A DNA stretch of 64,000 nucleotides from DATJPR01 sp963752915 (GTDB lineage: Bacteria; Bacteroidota; Ignavibacteria; UBA10030; UBA6906). Each line of letters starts with the position of its first letter. Position 1 is the first letter of the stretch. Below the pieces are notes generated by a model. The model had not been told where the DNA came from, searched no databases, and saw nothing but the letters and a program-made list of their open reading frames with translations. Below are positions 1 to 8,339 of the stretch, piece by piece. Position numbers and translations under genes: made by a program. Location of the stretch: positions 186,001 to 250,000 of the forward strand of contig CAVVZZ010000015.1 of assembly GCA_963752915.1 (NCBI GenBank), in the 5' to 3' direction.

Positions 1-340
1 TTTCCTTCTTCGAAGCTATACGATAGTACAGAAGCAATCCCACACCGCCGAAGACCGCGATCAAGCCCGGGATGATGCCGTCTCCGAGGAAGTACATCGA
101 GTGGAGCCAAACACCAAGGATGACGGCGAGACCGACCATGACAAGCAAAATTCCCCATTTCAATGAGCTGAGAGGGGATGTGGGTTTTGCCCACGTCGTA
201 TACAACGCCTTCATATCTTCCGCGTTGAGGCCCTTTTCGATGATGCTCATTCGCTCTTTGTGACGGGAAATGATGAAGGATCCGAAGATAAGAAGGATCG
301 TGAGAAAGAAGAATATTCCCATAAATATGCCGCCGTCCAT
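1..340 (-). CDS. DUF6249-like small membrane protein (3' end outside window)
   Basis: The first 113 residues are visible and the gene runs off the left edge. The ATG at 340 has a good GGAGG ribosome site. Three hydrophobic helices are seen at about residues 5-24, 62-82 and 88-108. A charged cytoplasmic loop between the first two contains the segment RHKERMSIIEKGL, a pattern I associate with DUF6249 proteins. The gene is divergent from the ECF sigma factor and anti-sigma gene. Proteins of this kind are often found near ECF sigma/anti-sigma modules, so a role in the same membrane-stress circuit is a reasonable guess. No biochemical function is known to me. Confidence 0.75.
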   Translation of the reverse strand, partial: MDGGIFMGIFFFLTILLIFGSFIISRHKERMSIIEKGLNAEDMKALYTTWAKPTSPLSSLKWGILLVMVGLAVILGVWLHSMYFLGDGIIPGLIAVFGGVGLLLYYRIASKKE

Positions 341-359
341 GATTGCCTCCGCTGGTGTG

Positions 360-372
360 ATACGTGTCGTAT
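360..372. promoter_or_regulatory. Short palindrome ATACG-TGT-CGTAT upstream of the DUF6249 gene
   Basis: Perfect 5-base arms around a 3-base centre, lying 20 bases upstream of the DUF6249 start codon in the divergent control region. The position is suitable for an operator, but a 10-base match of this kind can arise by chance. Confidence 0.25.
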
Positions 373-413
373 GCTCGATTCGTTTGAATAGTTAGACGCT
401 CGGCGTTGAAGCA

Positions 414-438
414 TTGTTGCAGGAGGATCCTGCAACAA
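414..438. repeat. Perfect 11-base inverted repeat in the divergent control region
   Basis: TTGTTGCAGGA, a 3-base loop, then its exact reverse complement. No T-run follows on either strand, so it is not a standard intrinsic terminator. It lies between the DUF6249 gene and the sigma factor gene, so it may be an operator or a leader hairpin in the sigma factor transcript. Confidence 0.5.
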
Positions 439-501
439 AGTCGGGGCGTGACGTCGTCTAAGTTACTGATGAGGTGAGAACAGCCTCACAAGGAACGAAC
501 C

Positions 502-1071
502 ATCGACGCTGATCGCGACATCATCATTGACCTCCAGCACGGTCAAACGAAGCGTTTCCGGGAGCTGATCGACCGTCATAAAGACAGGGCGCTGACGCTT
601 GCCATGCGCTTGCTTGACGATCGACGGGAGGCGGAGGAGGCGATCCAGGACGCGTTTGTCAAGGTGTACAGGAATATCGACCAGTTCCGCGGGGAATCAA
701 CGTTCCATACATGGTTTTACAGAATCCTGTACAATGAGTGCGTGTCGCGGCTTCGAAGGACGCGGAATGCCCCCGTCATGGTTCCCGCCATCGACGACGA
801 TGATCTCGGCGCCGTCGACGACGACGCTTCAACAGACATGCAGGCGATGACCGCGGACATGCAGAAGATCATTGCCGGAGAGTTCGTTAAGCTCAGCGCC
901 CATTACCGGACAGCCCTGACACTGTTCTTCCTTCAGGAGATGCGCTATGAAGAAATTGCGCAAGTCATGAATGTGCCAGTCGGAACGGTGAAGTCATATC
1001 TTTTCAGGGGCAAACAGATTCTGCGGAGGCGGTTGGAAGCATTAGGACATCGGGAGGCGGAAGTGGCATGA
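502..1071 (+). CDS. ECF-family RNA polymerase sigma factor
   Basis: About 189 residues in the usual sigma2 plus sigma4 arrangement. Region 2 covers roughly residues 20-85, with a typical DDRREAEEAIQDAFVKVYRN stretch and an FHTWFYRI segment. Region 4 covers about 125-175, with a YEEIAQVMNVPVGTVKSYLF helix-turn-helix. There is no in-frame ATG, GTG or TTG early enough: the first ATG, at 604, would remove part of region 2. The reading frame opens after a stop at 475-477, and an AAGGA ribosome site at 490-494 points to an ATC codon at 502. I therefore place the start there, either as a rare ATC start or as a base error. The anti-sigma gene overlaps the stop (ATGA). Likely role: extracytoplasmic stress response. 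Confidence 0.85.
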   Translation: MDADRDIIIDLQHGQTKRFRELIDRHKDRALTLAMRLLDDRREAEEAIQDAFVKVYRNIDQFRGESTFHTWFYRILYNECVSRLRRTRNAPVMVPAIDDDDLGAVDDDASTDMQAMTADMQKIIAGEFVKLSAHYRTALTLFFLQEMRYEEIAQVMNVPVGTVKSYLFRGKQILRRRLEALGHREAEVA

Positions 1072-1625
1072 ACTCACAGAATGGACATCTCACAGCCGGG
1101 ACGATGCAGGATTTCATTGCCGGGCGGCTCGGAAGCGATGATGCGGCGGCGGCCCGGATGCACCTGACGTTGTGCGGGCGTTGCGCCGGACGTGTCCGCG
1201 CCTATCGTGCAATCGAGGCTTCTCTCCGCAGCCTCCCTCTTGAGCATGCGGACAGCGTAATGACGGACCGGATCCTGGAGCGGGCGGGAATCGCGGATCG
1301 AAAGGCGTACCGTTACGCAGATGTCATGGCCGGGACGTTGGCAGCAGTCTTTGTGGGAGGAATACTCCTCCTTGTCTTCGGCATCCTCGGAATCGTGCCG
1401 GTTCACACTGCAATAGGAGATTCTTCTGCGGTGTCAGCGTGGTGGGGCGATATCTCGCAACAGATCAGCAGTTCCATCGGAAGTTTCTCTTCCAGGCTGG
1501 GGGTCGCTTCCGTCAGCATTTCCTCCATTACCCTTGGCGCCCTTTCCGTCGGAGTCATCGCGGTCCTGCTCGGGCTTGATCACGTGATCGAGCGGTGGAT
1601 GGCCCGTGGAAATGGAGCGCGGTAA
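1068..1625 (+). CDS. Zinc-finger (ZAS-type) membrane anti-sigma factor
   Basis: 185 residues. The N-terminal cytoplasmic part carries the His-x3-Cys-x2-Cys motif (His32, Cys36, Cys39) of ZAS/zf-HC2 anti-sigma factors, which bind the cognate sigma factor. A transmembrane helix follows at about 84-110 and a second hydrophobic segment at about 150-175, so the protein sits in the inner membrane. The ATG overlaps the sigma factor stop by four bases, indicating translational coupling. It presumably holds the upstream sigma factor inactive until an envelope signal releases it. The signal cannot be read from the sequence. Confidence 0.85.
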   Translation: MNSQNGHLTAGTMQDFIAGRLGSDDAAAARMHLTLCGRCAGRVRAYRAIEASLRSLPLEHADSVMTDRILERAGIADRKAYRYADVMAGTLAAVFVGGILLLVFGILGIVPVHTAIGDSSAVSAWWGDISQQISSSIGSFSSRLGVASVSISSITLGALSVGVIAVLLGLDHVIERWMARGNGAR

Positions 1626-1634
1626 CGTTCCCCC

Positions 1635-1952
1635 TCAGCCCGCAGAAGTAATGTAACAGACCGGCTTCCTCCCGATCACCTCGGCCCAGTGTGGCGTGTT
1701 GGCAGGAATATCGATCCTGTCCCCCGGCTCGAGCATCCACACATGCGTCCCCGTCCCCAGTTTCATCTTCCCCGACGCGATCACGACAAAATCGTTGAAC
1801 TCGTGTTTGTGCATGCCGTATGCCGTGCCGGGTGGGTCTGTGACCACTTCGCAGGCGAACCCCTGGCGTTCGAGCATGACCCGTAACGCCTCGACTGTGG
1901 CTTTCTTCGGATCCATCATCCTCGTGATATCCATGACGAGCGATGCTGCCAT
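1635..1952 (-). CDS. Small cupin-domain protein
   Basis: 105 residues forming a single cupin barrel. The first motif includes GMHKHEFNDFVVIASG with likely metal-binding His48 and His50. The second is represented by PGDRIDIPANTPHWAEV. The start ATG at 1952 has a GGGAG ribosome site. It lies downstream of bshA on the same strand with a 37-base gap and may be co-transcribed with it. Cupins of this size bind metals or small ligands in many roles; the sequence does not indicate which. It ends ten bases from the converging anti-sigma gene. Confidence 0.75.
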   Translation of the reverse strand: MAASLVMDITRMMDPKKATVEALRVMLERQGFACEVVTDPPGTAYGMHKHEFNDFVVIASGKMKLGTGTHVWMLEPGDRIDIPANTPHWAEVIGRKPVCYITSAG

Positions 1953-1989
1953 TGCAACTACTCCCTTTCTCTCTTAGACGGAGGCGATG

Positions 1990-3141
1990 TTATTCACCCG
2001 CAACCCGGAGAACTCCGTTCTTTTTTGTCTCCAGGCACCGGCGATAGTATTCTTCGTACTGCTTCACAATTTTCTCGGCTTCGAATTGTTCCTGCGCCCG
2101 CCTTCGGCCCGCTTTCCCGAACATCTCCCGCTTCACGTCATTCGTGAGAAGTTCGATCGCGTACCGGGCCATGCGATCGATGTCGCCGATCTCCGCAATG
2201 TATCCTGTCTCACCATGGACTTGAAGTTCCGGCAGTCCCCCGACACTCGATGAAATCACCGGGACTTCGCACGCCATTGCTTCGAGGGCGGACAATCCGA
2301 AGCTTTCCGACTGGCTCGGCATCAACATCAGATCCGACGCAGCAAGTATCGGGACGAGTTCCTGCTGCTTTCCGAGGAACCGAACATTCCCGTCGATTCC
2401 AAGCTCCCGGACCAGGACCTCGCAGTTCGACCGCTCGGGACCGTCCCCGACGAGCAGGAGACGGGACGGCACTTTCTTCAGGACCTCATGGAATACCCTG
2501 ATCACATCGGGAACGCGTTTCACCTGGCGGAAATTGGAGACGTGGACCACGATCCGCTCATGATGGGGCGCGAATTTCGATCGTACGACGTCCGAGGACT
2601 CCCGCTTATACGTCTCAGTATCGACGAAGTTGGGAATCACTTCGATATCCTTGTGGATCCCGTAGTTTGTTAACGTCTTCTCTTTCAGGAAGCGGGAGAC
2701 CGCCGTCACTCCGTCGCTTTGCTCAATGCTGAACTTCATGACCGGAAGAAAGCTCGGTTCGAGGCCGACCAGGGTGATGTCCGTTCCGTGCAGGGTCGTG
2801 ACGACGATGAAGTCACCCCGCGTAATCTCGCGGGCGAGGTACGCGCTGATTGCATGCGGAATAGCGTAATGGGCGTGGACAATATCGAGCTTTTCGAATT
2901 TTGACACCTCGACAATCTTACTCGCGAGCGCGGGGGTATACATCGGGAATTCAAAAAGCGGGTACCGCGCAAATTCGACTTCGTGGTAATAGATGTCCTT
3001 CTGAAAGCCGTCCAGTCTCCTGGGCATGGCGTAACTGATAAAGTGGATCAGATGTCCTCGACGCGCGAGGGCTTTGCCAAGTTCAGTCGCAACAACGCCG
3101 CTCCCGCCGTATGTCGGGTAGCAGACAATTCCGATTCTCAT
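1990..3141 (-). CDS. bshA: N-acetyl-alpha-D-glucosaminyl L-malate synthase BshA
   Basis: 383 residues, GT4-family glycosyltransferase with GT-B fold. BshA joins UDP-GlcNAc and L-malate in the first step of bacillithiol synthesis. The N-terminus has the characteristic MRIGIVCYPTYGGSGVVATE start. The middle contains HAHYAIPHA and TTLHGTDITLVG, and the C-terminal domain has the nucleotide-sugar motif PSQSESFGLSALEAMACEVP. The ATG at 3141 follows a GGAG site; an upstream in-frame extension to 3222 lacks similarity to the family. bshB and bshC are not in the window, but a bacilliredoxin at 26,530 supports a bacillithiol-using cell. Confidence 0.93.
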   Translation of the reverse strand: MRIGIVCYPTYGGSGVVATELGKALARRGHLIHFISYAMPRRLDGFQKDIYYHEVEFARYPLFEFPMYTPALASKIVEVSKFEKLDIVHAHYAIPHAISAYLAREITRGDFIVVTTLHGTDITLVGLEPSFLPVMKFSIEQSDGVTAVSRFLKEKTLTNYGIHKDIEVIPNFVDTETYKRESSDVVRSKFAPHHERIVVHVSNFRQVKRVPDVIRVFHEVLKKVPSRLLLVGDGPERSNCEVLVRELGIDGNVRFLGKQQELVPILAASDLMLMPSQSESFGLSALEAMACEVPVISSSVGGLPELQVHGETGYIAEIGDIDRMARYAIELLTNDVKREMFGKAGRRRAQEQFEAEKIVKQYEEYYRRCLETKKNGVLRVAGE

Positions 3142-3161
3142 GGATAAATCTCCGTTCGCAG

Positions 3162-3190
3162 AAGATATAAAAGCCGGGGTATTGTCGCAA
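3162..3190 (-). promoter_or_regulatory. Candidate sigma-70-type promoter for bshA
   Basis: On the minus strand, TTGCGA (3190-3185), a 17-base spacer and TATCTT (3167-3162), ending 20 bases before the bshA start codon. Spacing matches the other promoter candidates in this window. Confidence 0.4.
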
Positions 3191-3236
3191 GGGTCGTGCG
3201 TTGAATGAAGAGAGAATTTCAACTATCTTTTTATCC

Positions 3237-3873
3237 ATGACCAGGGTGATGAATTCCGGAATTGACATCTATTATACGCTCTCGGGGCCGGTAAAGGGTG
3301 TCCTCAAGGTTCAGGGCTCCAAATTCCTTTCGTTCGCCACGCCGGTGGAAACCCCTGACATGGCGTTGTCCGCGTGGCATTCCCTTCAGCGGGAGTATCA
3401 TGACGCGACGCATCATTGTTATGCCTTCCGGTTGCAGACCGCAGATGGGGAATTCCGGGTAAACGATGACGGTGAGCCGGCTGGGACGGCAGGGAGGCAG
3501 ATTCTACAGGCGATCGACCGGGCGGAGTTGACAAACCTCGTGGTCGTTGTGGTGCGCTATTTCGGGGGAACCAAGCTCGGGGTTGGCGGACTTTCGCGTG
3601 CCTATTGCGATGCCGCGGGGACTGCAATTCAATCAGGAGTCGATTGTACAGAAGTTTATTCTGGAGTCTCTCCGCCTAACACACCCTCACCACCTCACCT
3701 CCCCCGTGATGCGAACGGTGGAAGCGCTCGGCGCACGGATCGTCGAGAGTAGCTATGACGATCAGGTACATCTCCGGCTGGAGATCCGCGCCTCGCTCGC
3801 GCATCGACTCGTCGACGCCCTCGTTGAGGCGACGAACGGCGGGGTCGTGCTCGAAGATCAGCCGCGGACCTGA
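3237..3873 (+). CDS. yigZ: YigZ/IMPACT family protein, split by a +1 frameshift
   Basis: The N-terminal UPF0029/IMPACT domain is intact, with HHCYAFRLQ, DDGEPAGTAGRQIL and RYFGGTKLGVGGLSRAY motifs. At about 3639 the frame is lost. The C-terminal DUF1949-like domain (KFILESLRLTHPHHLTSPVM onward, ending at 3873) continues one base further on. Skipping one base gives 211 residues, the usual length for this family. Starts at ATG 3237 or 3249 are both possible; a TTG at 3201 is less likely. Bacterial YigZ function is poorly defined; eukaryotic IMPACT affects translation control. The gene is divergent from bshA. The break may be a sequence error rather than a dead gene. Confidence 0.85.
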
Positions 3874-3928
3874 ATTCTTCCACAGATGTGGCCCGCCGGG
3901 ACATCTTCTCCTCCCGTGGGACCTTCCC

Positions 3929-5149
3929 TCAGTTCTTACCCTTGGTGCGAAGCGCATGCACAATCTCCATCGTGTCCATGGCGATCACGAGCTCCTCGTT
4001 TGTCGGGATCACAAGAAGACTGACCCGTGAACTCTCGCGCGAAAAGAGCTTCTCTTTTTCCGGGGAGGCGTTTCGTGTTTCGTCGTATTCGATCCCGAGG
4101 AAATCCAGGTTCTCGGTACAGGCCCTGCGCACATCCGCGCTGTTTTCTCCGATACCCCCGGTGAAGACGACGGCGTCCAGTCCTCCCATTGCCGCTGCAT
4201 ACGCTCCGATGTATTTCTTCACGCGATAGGTAAACACGTCGAAGGCATAGGTTGCTTTCTTGTCGCCGTTCTTCATCTCGGCGACCACTTCCCGCATGTC
4301 GCTGCTCACTCCGGAGATCCCTTGAAGCCCACTGTGTTTGTTCAGGAGCGTCGTCGCCTCGCTGAGCGTCAGCCCTTCCTTGCCCATCACGTAAAGGATG
4401 ACGGATGGATCGATGTCACCCGACCGCGTTCCCATGAGCAACCCCTCAAGGGGGGTAAATCCCATGGAGGTGTCGACCGAGATCCCTTTGTCCACGGCGG
4501 TCATGCTGCAGCCGTTCCCCAGGTGGCATGTGATGATTTTCAGAGCGCCGGCGTCCTTCTTGAGAAATGCAGCGGCGCGTCCTGCCACAAAGCGGTGAGA
4601 CGTTCCGTGGAACCCGTACCGGCGTATTTTGTATTGGGAATAGAGCGAATAGGGGATGCCGTACAGATACGCCTTCTTCGGCATCTTCTGGTGAAATGCC
4701 GTGTCGAAGACCGCGACCTGCGGGACGCCGGGGAGTTGGATCTGGCATGCCGAAATGCCGCGCAGATTGTGCGGATTGTGCAGCGGGGCAAGCTCGATAT
4801 TGTCGCGCAGTGTCTTGATGACTTCGTCGGTGATCAGAACCGAGTCCGAGAAGGTCTCTCCGCCGTGCACCACCCGGTGTCCGACGGCATGGATTTCGGA
4901 TTTCCCGCTGATCACGCCGTGATTCTTGCTGAGCAGCACGGCGAGGATATACTCGATTGCGGCCGTGTGATCGACAATTTCTCCGGCGATCTTGATTTCG
5001 TCGCCGTCATGCCGGTAGTTGGTCAACGTCGCGCCGTTCATGCCGATGCGTTCCACACTTCCGCGCGCCAGAGTTTTTCCGGATTCCGCCTCGATGAGCT
5101 GATACTTCACCGAAGAGCTTCCGCAGTTCAAGACGAGGGTGTTCATCAT
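3929..5149 (-). CDS. ackA: Acetate kinase
   Basis: 406 residues, full length for AckA, which converts acetyl phosphate and ADP to acetate and ATP in the cytoplasm. Family signatures are present: the N-terminal LVLNCGSSSVKYQLI, the VFDTAFHQ segment, the YGFHGTSHR phosphate-binding motif, ITCHLGNGCS, and FTGGIGENSADVR near the C-terminus. Its ATG overlaps the stop of the upstream hydroxyacyl-CoA dehydrogenase gene by a few bases, so the two are translationally coupled. No phosphotransacetylase gene is adjacent. The pairing suggests fermentative or acyl-CoA metabolism feeding substrate-level ATP synthesis. Confidence 0.96.
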   Translation of the reverse strand: MMNTLVLNCGSSSVKYQLIEAESGKTLARGSVERIGMNGATLTNYRHDGDEIKIAGEIVDHTAAIEYILAVLLSKNHGVISGKSEIHAVGHRVVHGGETFSDSVLITDEVIKTLRDNIELAPLHNPHNLRGISACQIQLPGVPQVAVFDTAFHQKMPKKAYLYGIPYSLYSQYKIRRYGFHGTSHRFVAGRAAAFLKKDAGALKIITCHLGNGCSMTAVDKGISVDTSMGFTPLEGLLMGTRSGDIDPSVILYVMGKEGLTLSEATTLLNKHSGLQGISGVSSDMREVVAEMKNGDKKATYAFDVFTYRVKKYIGAYAAAMGGLDAVVFTGGIGENSADVRRACTENLDFLGIEYDETRNASPEKEKLFSRESSRVSLLVIPTNEELVIAMDTMEIVHALRTKGKN

Positions 5150-6079
5150 AGTCGTTTGCCGTCTTCGTTGTATCGGAAAAATCCTTCGCCGGTCTTCTTC
5201 CCCAATCGACCTTCACGGACCATCCGGCGGAGAAGCGGGCAAGGACGAAAACGTGGTTCTCCAAGTTCGTGATAGATAGTTTCCATCCACATGAGCACTT
5301 CATCGAGGCCCATGGTGTCCGCCATTTCGAGCGGGCCGGACTGCATCCCGTATCCGAGCCGCATTGCCGTGTCAATGGCCTCTGCTTTGGCGTTCCCTTC
5401 CATCAGCAGGTGCATTGCCTCGTTCAGCATGGGAAGGATGATCCGCGTCGTGATGAACCCAGGGTACTCAAACACCTCGACAGGCGTCTTCCCGATCCTG
5501 CTGGCAAAGGCCTTGACCAAATCGTAGGTCTGGTCGGAGGTCTTCATGCCGCGCACGATTTCAACCAGCGCGACCTGAGGGACGGGGTTCAAAAAGTGCA
5601 TCCCGATGATCTTGTCCGGGTGGGGCGACGCATCGGCAAGCTTGCTCAGGCTCAGCGTCGCGGTGTTAGAAATGAACACCGCGTCGCTCTTGCCGATCGC
5701 ATAGAACTCCTGGACGATCTTCTCGCTTCAGCTCAAAATTCTCGTCCACTGCTTCGATGACGATATCGCAATCCTTCAACTCTTTGAGGGCGGTTTTTCC
5801 CTTGACGCGGGAGAGAATCGCACGCTTTTCGGAGGTCGTTTTTGACCAGCGCTTGATCTCGTAATCGATCGTCCGGCTCAGGCCTTCGATGCCGTTCCGC
5901 AGAGCCGCTTCATCTTTTTCAACGCCGATAACTTCGATCCCGGCGTTGGAAATGGTTTCGACGATTCCCTGTCCCATGACCCCCAACCCGATCACCCCGA
6001 CCGATTGAAACGTCCCTTCGGTTCTCCGTTGCGGTGTCAGTGATGGTCCAAGGTCTTCGAAGGTTAAGTTTTCAGGCAT
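5146..6079 (-). CDS. hbd: 3-hydroxyacyl-CoA (3-hydroxybutyryl-CoA) dehydrogenase, split by a +1 frameshift
   Basis: The N-terminal NAD-binding Rossmann domain carries VGVIGLGVMGQGIVETISNAG and DCDIVIEAVDENFELK. The frame breaks near 5725. The second frame resumes with EKIVQEFYAIGKSDAVFISN and includes HFLNPVP and the C-terminal helical domain (GYGMQSGPLEMADTMGLDEV, KTGEGFF). Removing one base gives 310 residues, normal for the family. The enzyme oxidises 3-hydroxyacyl-CoA with NAD. The start ATG at 6079 has an AAGGA site; an upstream ATG at 6151 lacks support. The stop overlaps ackA. An enoyl-CoA hydratase at 47,180 could supply its substrate. Confidence 0.88.
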
Positions 6080-6213
6080 TATGCAAATCCTTTGTAGGGA
6101 GAAACAAAGCATCCGGGAGAAATTCGCGAAGGTGGCGTAGAGCCGTTCCATCCCTGTCGGGATCCGGCTGGCGCTGCATTTCGTCCGGTGATGACAGCCG
6201 CGGACGATTTCCT

Positions 6214-6891
6214 CTACACCGGAAGATGTAGCGCATCAGACATCACGCGAATCAACCAGAGGTTTGCAAGGATGGAAACACCCCATGCTGCAAAGGCGAC
6301 GAGGAAGGAACGCAGAGAAGAACCGCCGAAAAGAACACGAAGTCCCAGTGCCAACGCTATACCACACCACAAGGTAAGCACATTGAACGAACGAAGCAAT
6401 GCGGCCGCAACGTAATTTCCGTCTCCGCGGGCGATCCACGCTACACCGGGGATGCCCACACCGTTCGAAAGCGGATTCCAGCCGACAAGCTGTGCGATGA
6501 GCTCTCCCATCGCGAGCAGGAAGCCTGCATGCGCGCAAATGACCATGACTTCCCGGAAACGCGGGCTTCGCACGGAGAGCGGGATGCGTCCCAGAACGTA
6601 GACGAGGAACGACATCGCTGCAAGCTTCACGCTCACGACGACCGGAACAATCGCGCAACGCAGATGGATATCTTCGAGAAGCACGGCCCGCACCGCCGTC
6701 CGGTCCTGAGCCGATGCCGACAGAGGTAAATGCCGGGTGACTGCGTCAACTGTCTCCGGCCAGCGGACAATCAGTGTCATGATTCCGACGATGCAGGTCA
6801 GCGTCAGGGCCGGCCAGAGGAGCGGGCGCCGGATGATTTCCCGGGACGCCCTCCCTGGCATGAGCAGAAAAAGGAACGGCGAGGTGATCAT
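6214..6891 (-). CDS. Yip1-domain-like integral membrane protein, last gene of the ABC operon
   Basis: 225 residues starting MITSPFLFLLMPGRASREI, a start typical of bacterial Yip1-domain (PF04893-like) proteins, followed by about five hydrophobic helices. In the raw frame it is continuous with the upstream ABC ATPase. However, another frame of the ATPase gives a natural ATPase tail whose TGA overlaps this ATG (ATGA). I therefore treat it as a separate gene, with the fusion produced by a one-base frameshift near 6978. It may be a membrane partner of the ATPase. The function of Yip1-like proteins in bacteria is unknown to me. Confidence 0.65.
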   Translation of the reverse strand: MITSPFLFLLMPGRASREIIRRPLLWPALTLTCIVGIMTLIVRWPETVDAVTRHLPLSASAQDRTAVRAVLLEDIHLRCAIVPVVVSVKLAAMSFLVYVLGRIPLSVRSPRFREVMVICAHAGFLLAMGELIAQLVGWNPLSNGVGIPGVAWIARGDGNYVAAALLRSFNVLTLWCGIALALGLRVLFGGSSLRSFLVAFAAWGVSILANLWLIRVMSDALHLPV

Positions 6892-7659
6892 GTCAGGAAC
6901 CGGGGAGGGCGATGTTGACGCCCGGGGGAGACCAGGTCGAAAAACACTCCGCGAAAGTCCGGCGGTGTCTCCAAGGTGCGCCGCCCGTGCCGTGATTTCT
7001 TCGGCAGGGCATGAGAGCATGATCTTCCCTCCGTGCAGGATCTCGAAGCGGCCGCAGAGTCGCTGGACCGTCTCGAAGATGTGCGACGTGATGAGGATCG
7101 CTGTCCCGTTCGATGCCATCAACTGAAGCGTCTGAAGAATATCATCCGCTGCAATCGGGTCGATCCCCTCGAATGGTTCGTCGAGGATCAGGATCCGGGG
7201 TCGGTGAATAACGGCTGTCGCGAGAGAGACCTTTTTTTTCATCCCGGTCGAGTACGTTCTGATCGGGTCATACTGGGCTTCAGTCAGGCTCAGAAACTCG
7301 AGGAGTTCCCCCGTCCGTTCGGCCGCGATGCGCTCGGGGAGCTTCCGCAGTCGCGCGTGGAGTCGGATCGAATCATGCGCCGACAACCAGTCAAAATACA
7401 GCGGCTCGTCAAGGACGGCGCCGATATGGTGCTTGAACTCCGGCGTTGAAGGATCGACCCGTTTCCCGAGCACGCTCACCGTTCCGTCTTCGATCGCTGT
7501 CAGTCCGAGGATTGCCCGGATAGTTGTGGTCTTTCCGGAGCCGTTCAATCCAAGCAACGCGGTGATGCTCCCCTCGGGGAGGACAAAAGAAACCCCGTCG
7601 AGGACCCGGACTCCCCCCGGATAGGACTTTACAAGGTGATCAATTTCGAGTGCGTTCAT
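6888..7659 (-). CDS. ABC-2 type transporter ATPase (second ATPase of the operon), probable +1 frameshift near 3' end
   Basis: Nucleotide-binding protein with Walker A (GLNGSGKTT), signature motif (YSTGMKKK), Walker B plus catalytic Glu (ILILDEPFEG) and switch His (ITSHIF). The start ATG at 7659 overlaps the preceding permease stop. After residue about 225 the frame appears wrong. The +1 frame reads LETPPDFRGVFFDLVSPG and stops with a TGA that overlaps the next ATG. This C-terminus resembles the usual ABC ATPase ending. If the raw frame is taken literally, the gene would be a 481-residue ATPase-Yip1 fusion. It probably energises the adjacent membrane subunits in export; the substrate is unknown. 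Confidence 0.85.
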
Positions 7660-8339
7660 GGATTGTAGGTTGGGGATCGCATCCAGCGTTCCAATTGACG
7701 CGCGGACGCACGCGTTCCGGCCGTGAGCCAGACTCCCACGGAAACAGCGGCAAAGATACCAAGGACGATCGGCGACCCGGTCACGGCCGCAAGGACCTGG
7801 GCGGGGATTGCACAAACGGCTCCCGCGACGAGCGTTGTCACGGCACGGACCACGGGGTCAAACACCCCGAGATACGGCGATGCTGCCGCGTGAATCGAGG
7901 ACGACGCTCCTATCTGGAGCAGGAATGGAAAGGTGGCTACGAAACCCAGCCCCGCCCATATGGCTTGAGAGGCGGCGAAGGGGACACCCGCAAGCCACGC
8001 GTGCACAACACCCGCAGCAACGGCCGCGAGGAGGGCTTTCGTCATCGCCATCAGACCTTTCCCCGTGATGACATCTCTCAGATTCAAGGGGAGGGCAGCA
8101 TACTTCAACAGTTCACGTTGCCGGGAGTCGAACATGTCCATGACGTCGCGTTCCACGACAATGAGCGCGCAGCCGAGCGCGGGGAGAAACCGGGGAGAGT
8201 ATGGCGACAGCGAAACCGGAGCGGAGAAGAGCACGAGGGCAAAAAGCACCGGCCAAAACGGCCGCGTACAGAAGCGTCGAAATTCCAACGCTGCAATGAC
8301 CCTGACCGTCGGGAATGATAGGGGTTTGTCAATGCTCAT
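7656..8339 (-). CDS. Membrane subunit of the ABC operon (227 aa)
   Basis: 227 residues from the ATG at 8339 (MSIDKPLSFPTVRVIAALEF), rich in hydrophobic helices. A cytoplasmic segment with RQRELLKYAALPLNLRDVI resembles ABC-2 type permeases, in which the coupling region follows the first helix pair. It overlaps both neighbours by four bases, so it is coupled to the upstream permease and the downstream ATPase. It is most likely the transmembrane partner of that ATPase. I do not recognise a named family, and the substrate cannot be inferred. Confidence 0.7.
   Translation of the reverse strand: MSIDKPLSFPTVRVIAALEFRRFCTRPFWPVLFALVLFSAPVSLSPYSPRFLPALGCALIVVERDVMDMFDSRQRELLKYAALPLNLRDVITGKGLMAMTKALLAAVAAGVVHAWLAGVPFAASQAIWAGLGFVATFPFLLQIGASSSIHAAASPYLGVFDPVVRAVTTLVAGAVCAIPAQVLAAVTGSPIVLGIFAAVSVGVWLTAGTRASARQLERWMRSPTYNP

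Noticed and set aside
4322..5272. A 316-codon plus-strand ORF
   Set aside because: It lies antisense to ackA and the end of hbd, resembles no family, and arises from codon bias on the opposite strand.
6214..7659. A genuine ATPase-Yip1 fusion protein
   Set aside because: The +1 frame gives a natural ATPase end and an ATGA junction, so two genes are more likely.
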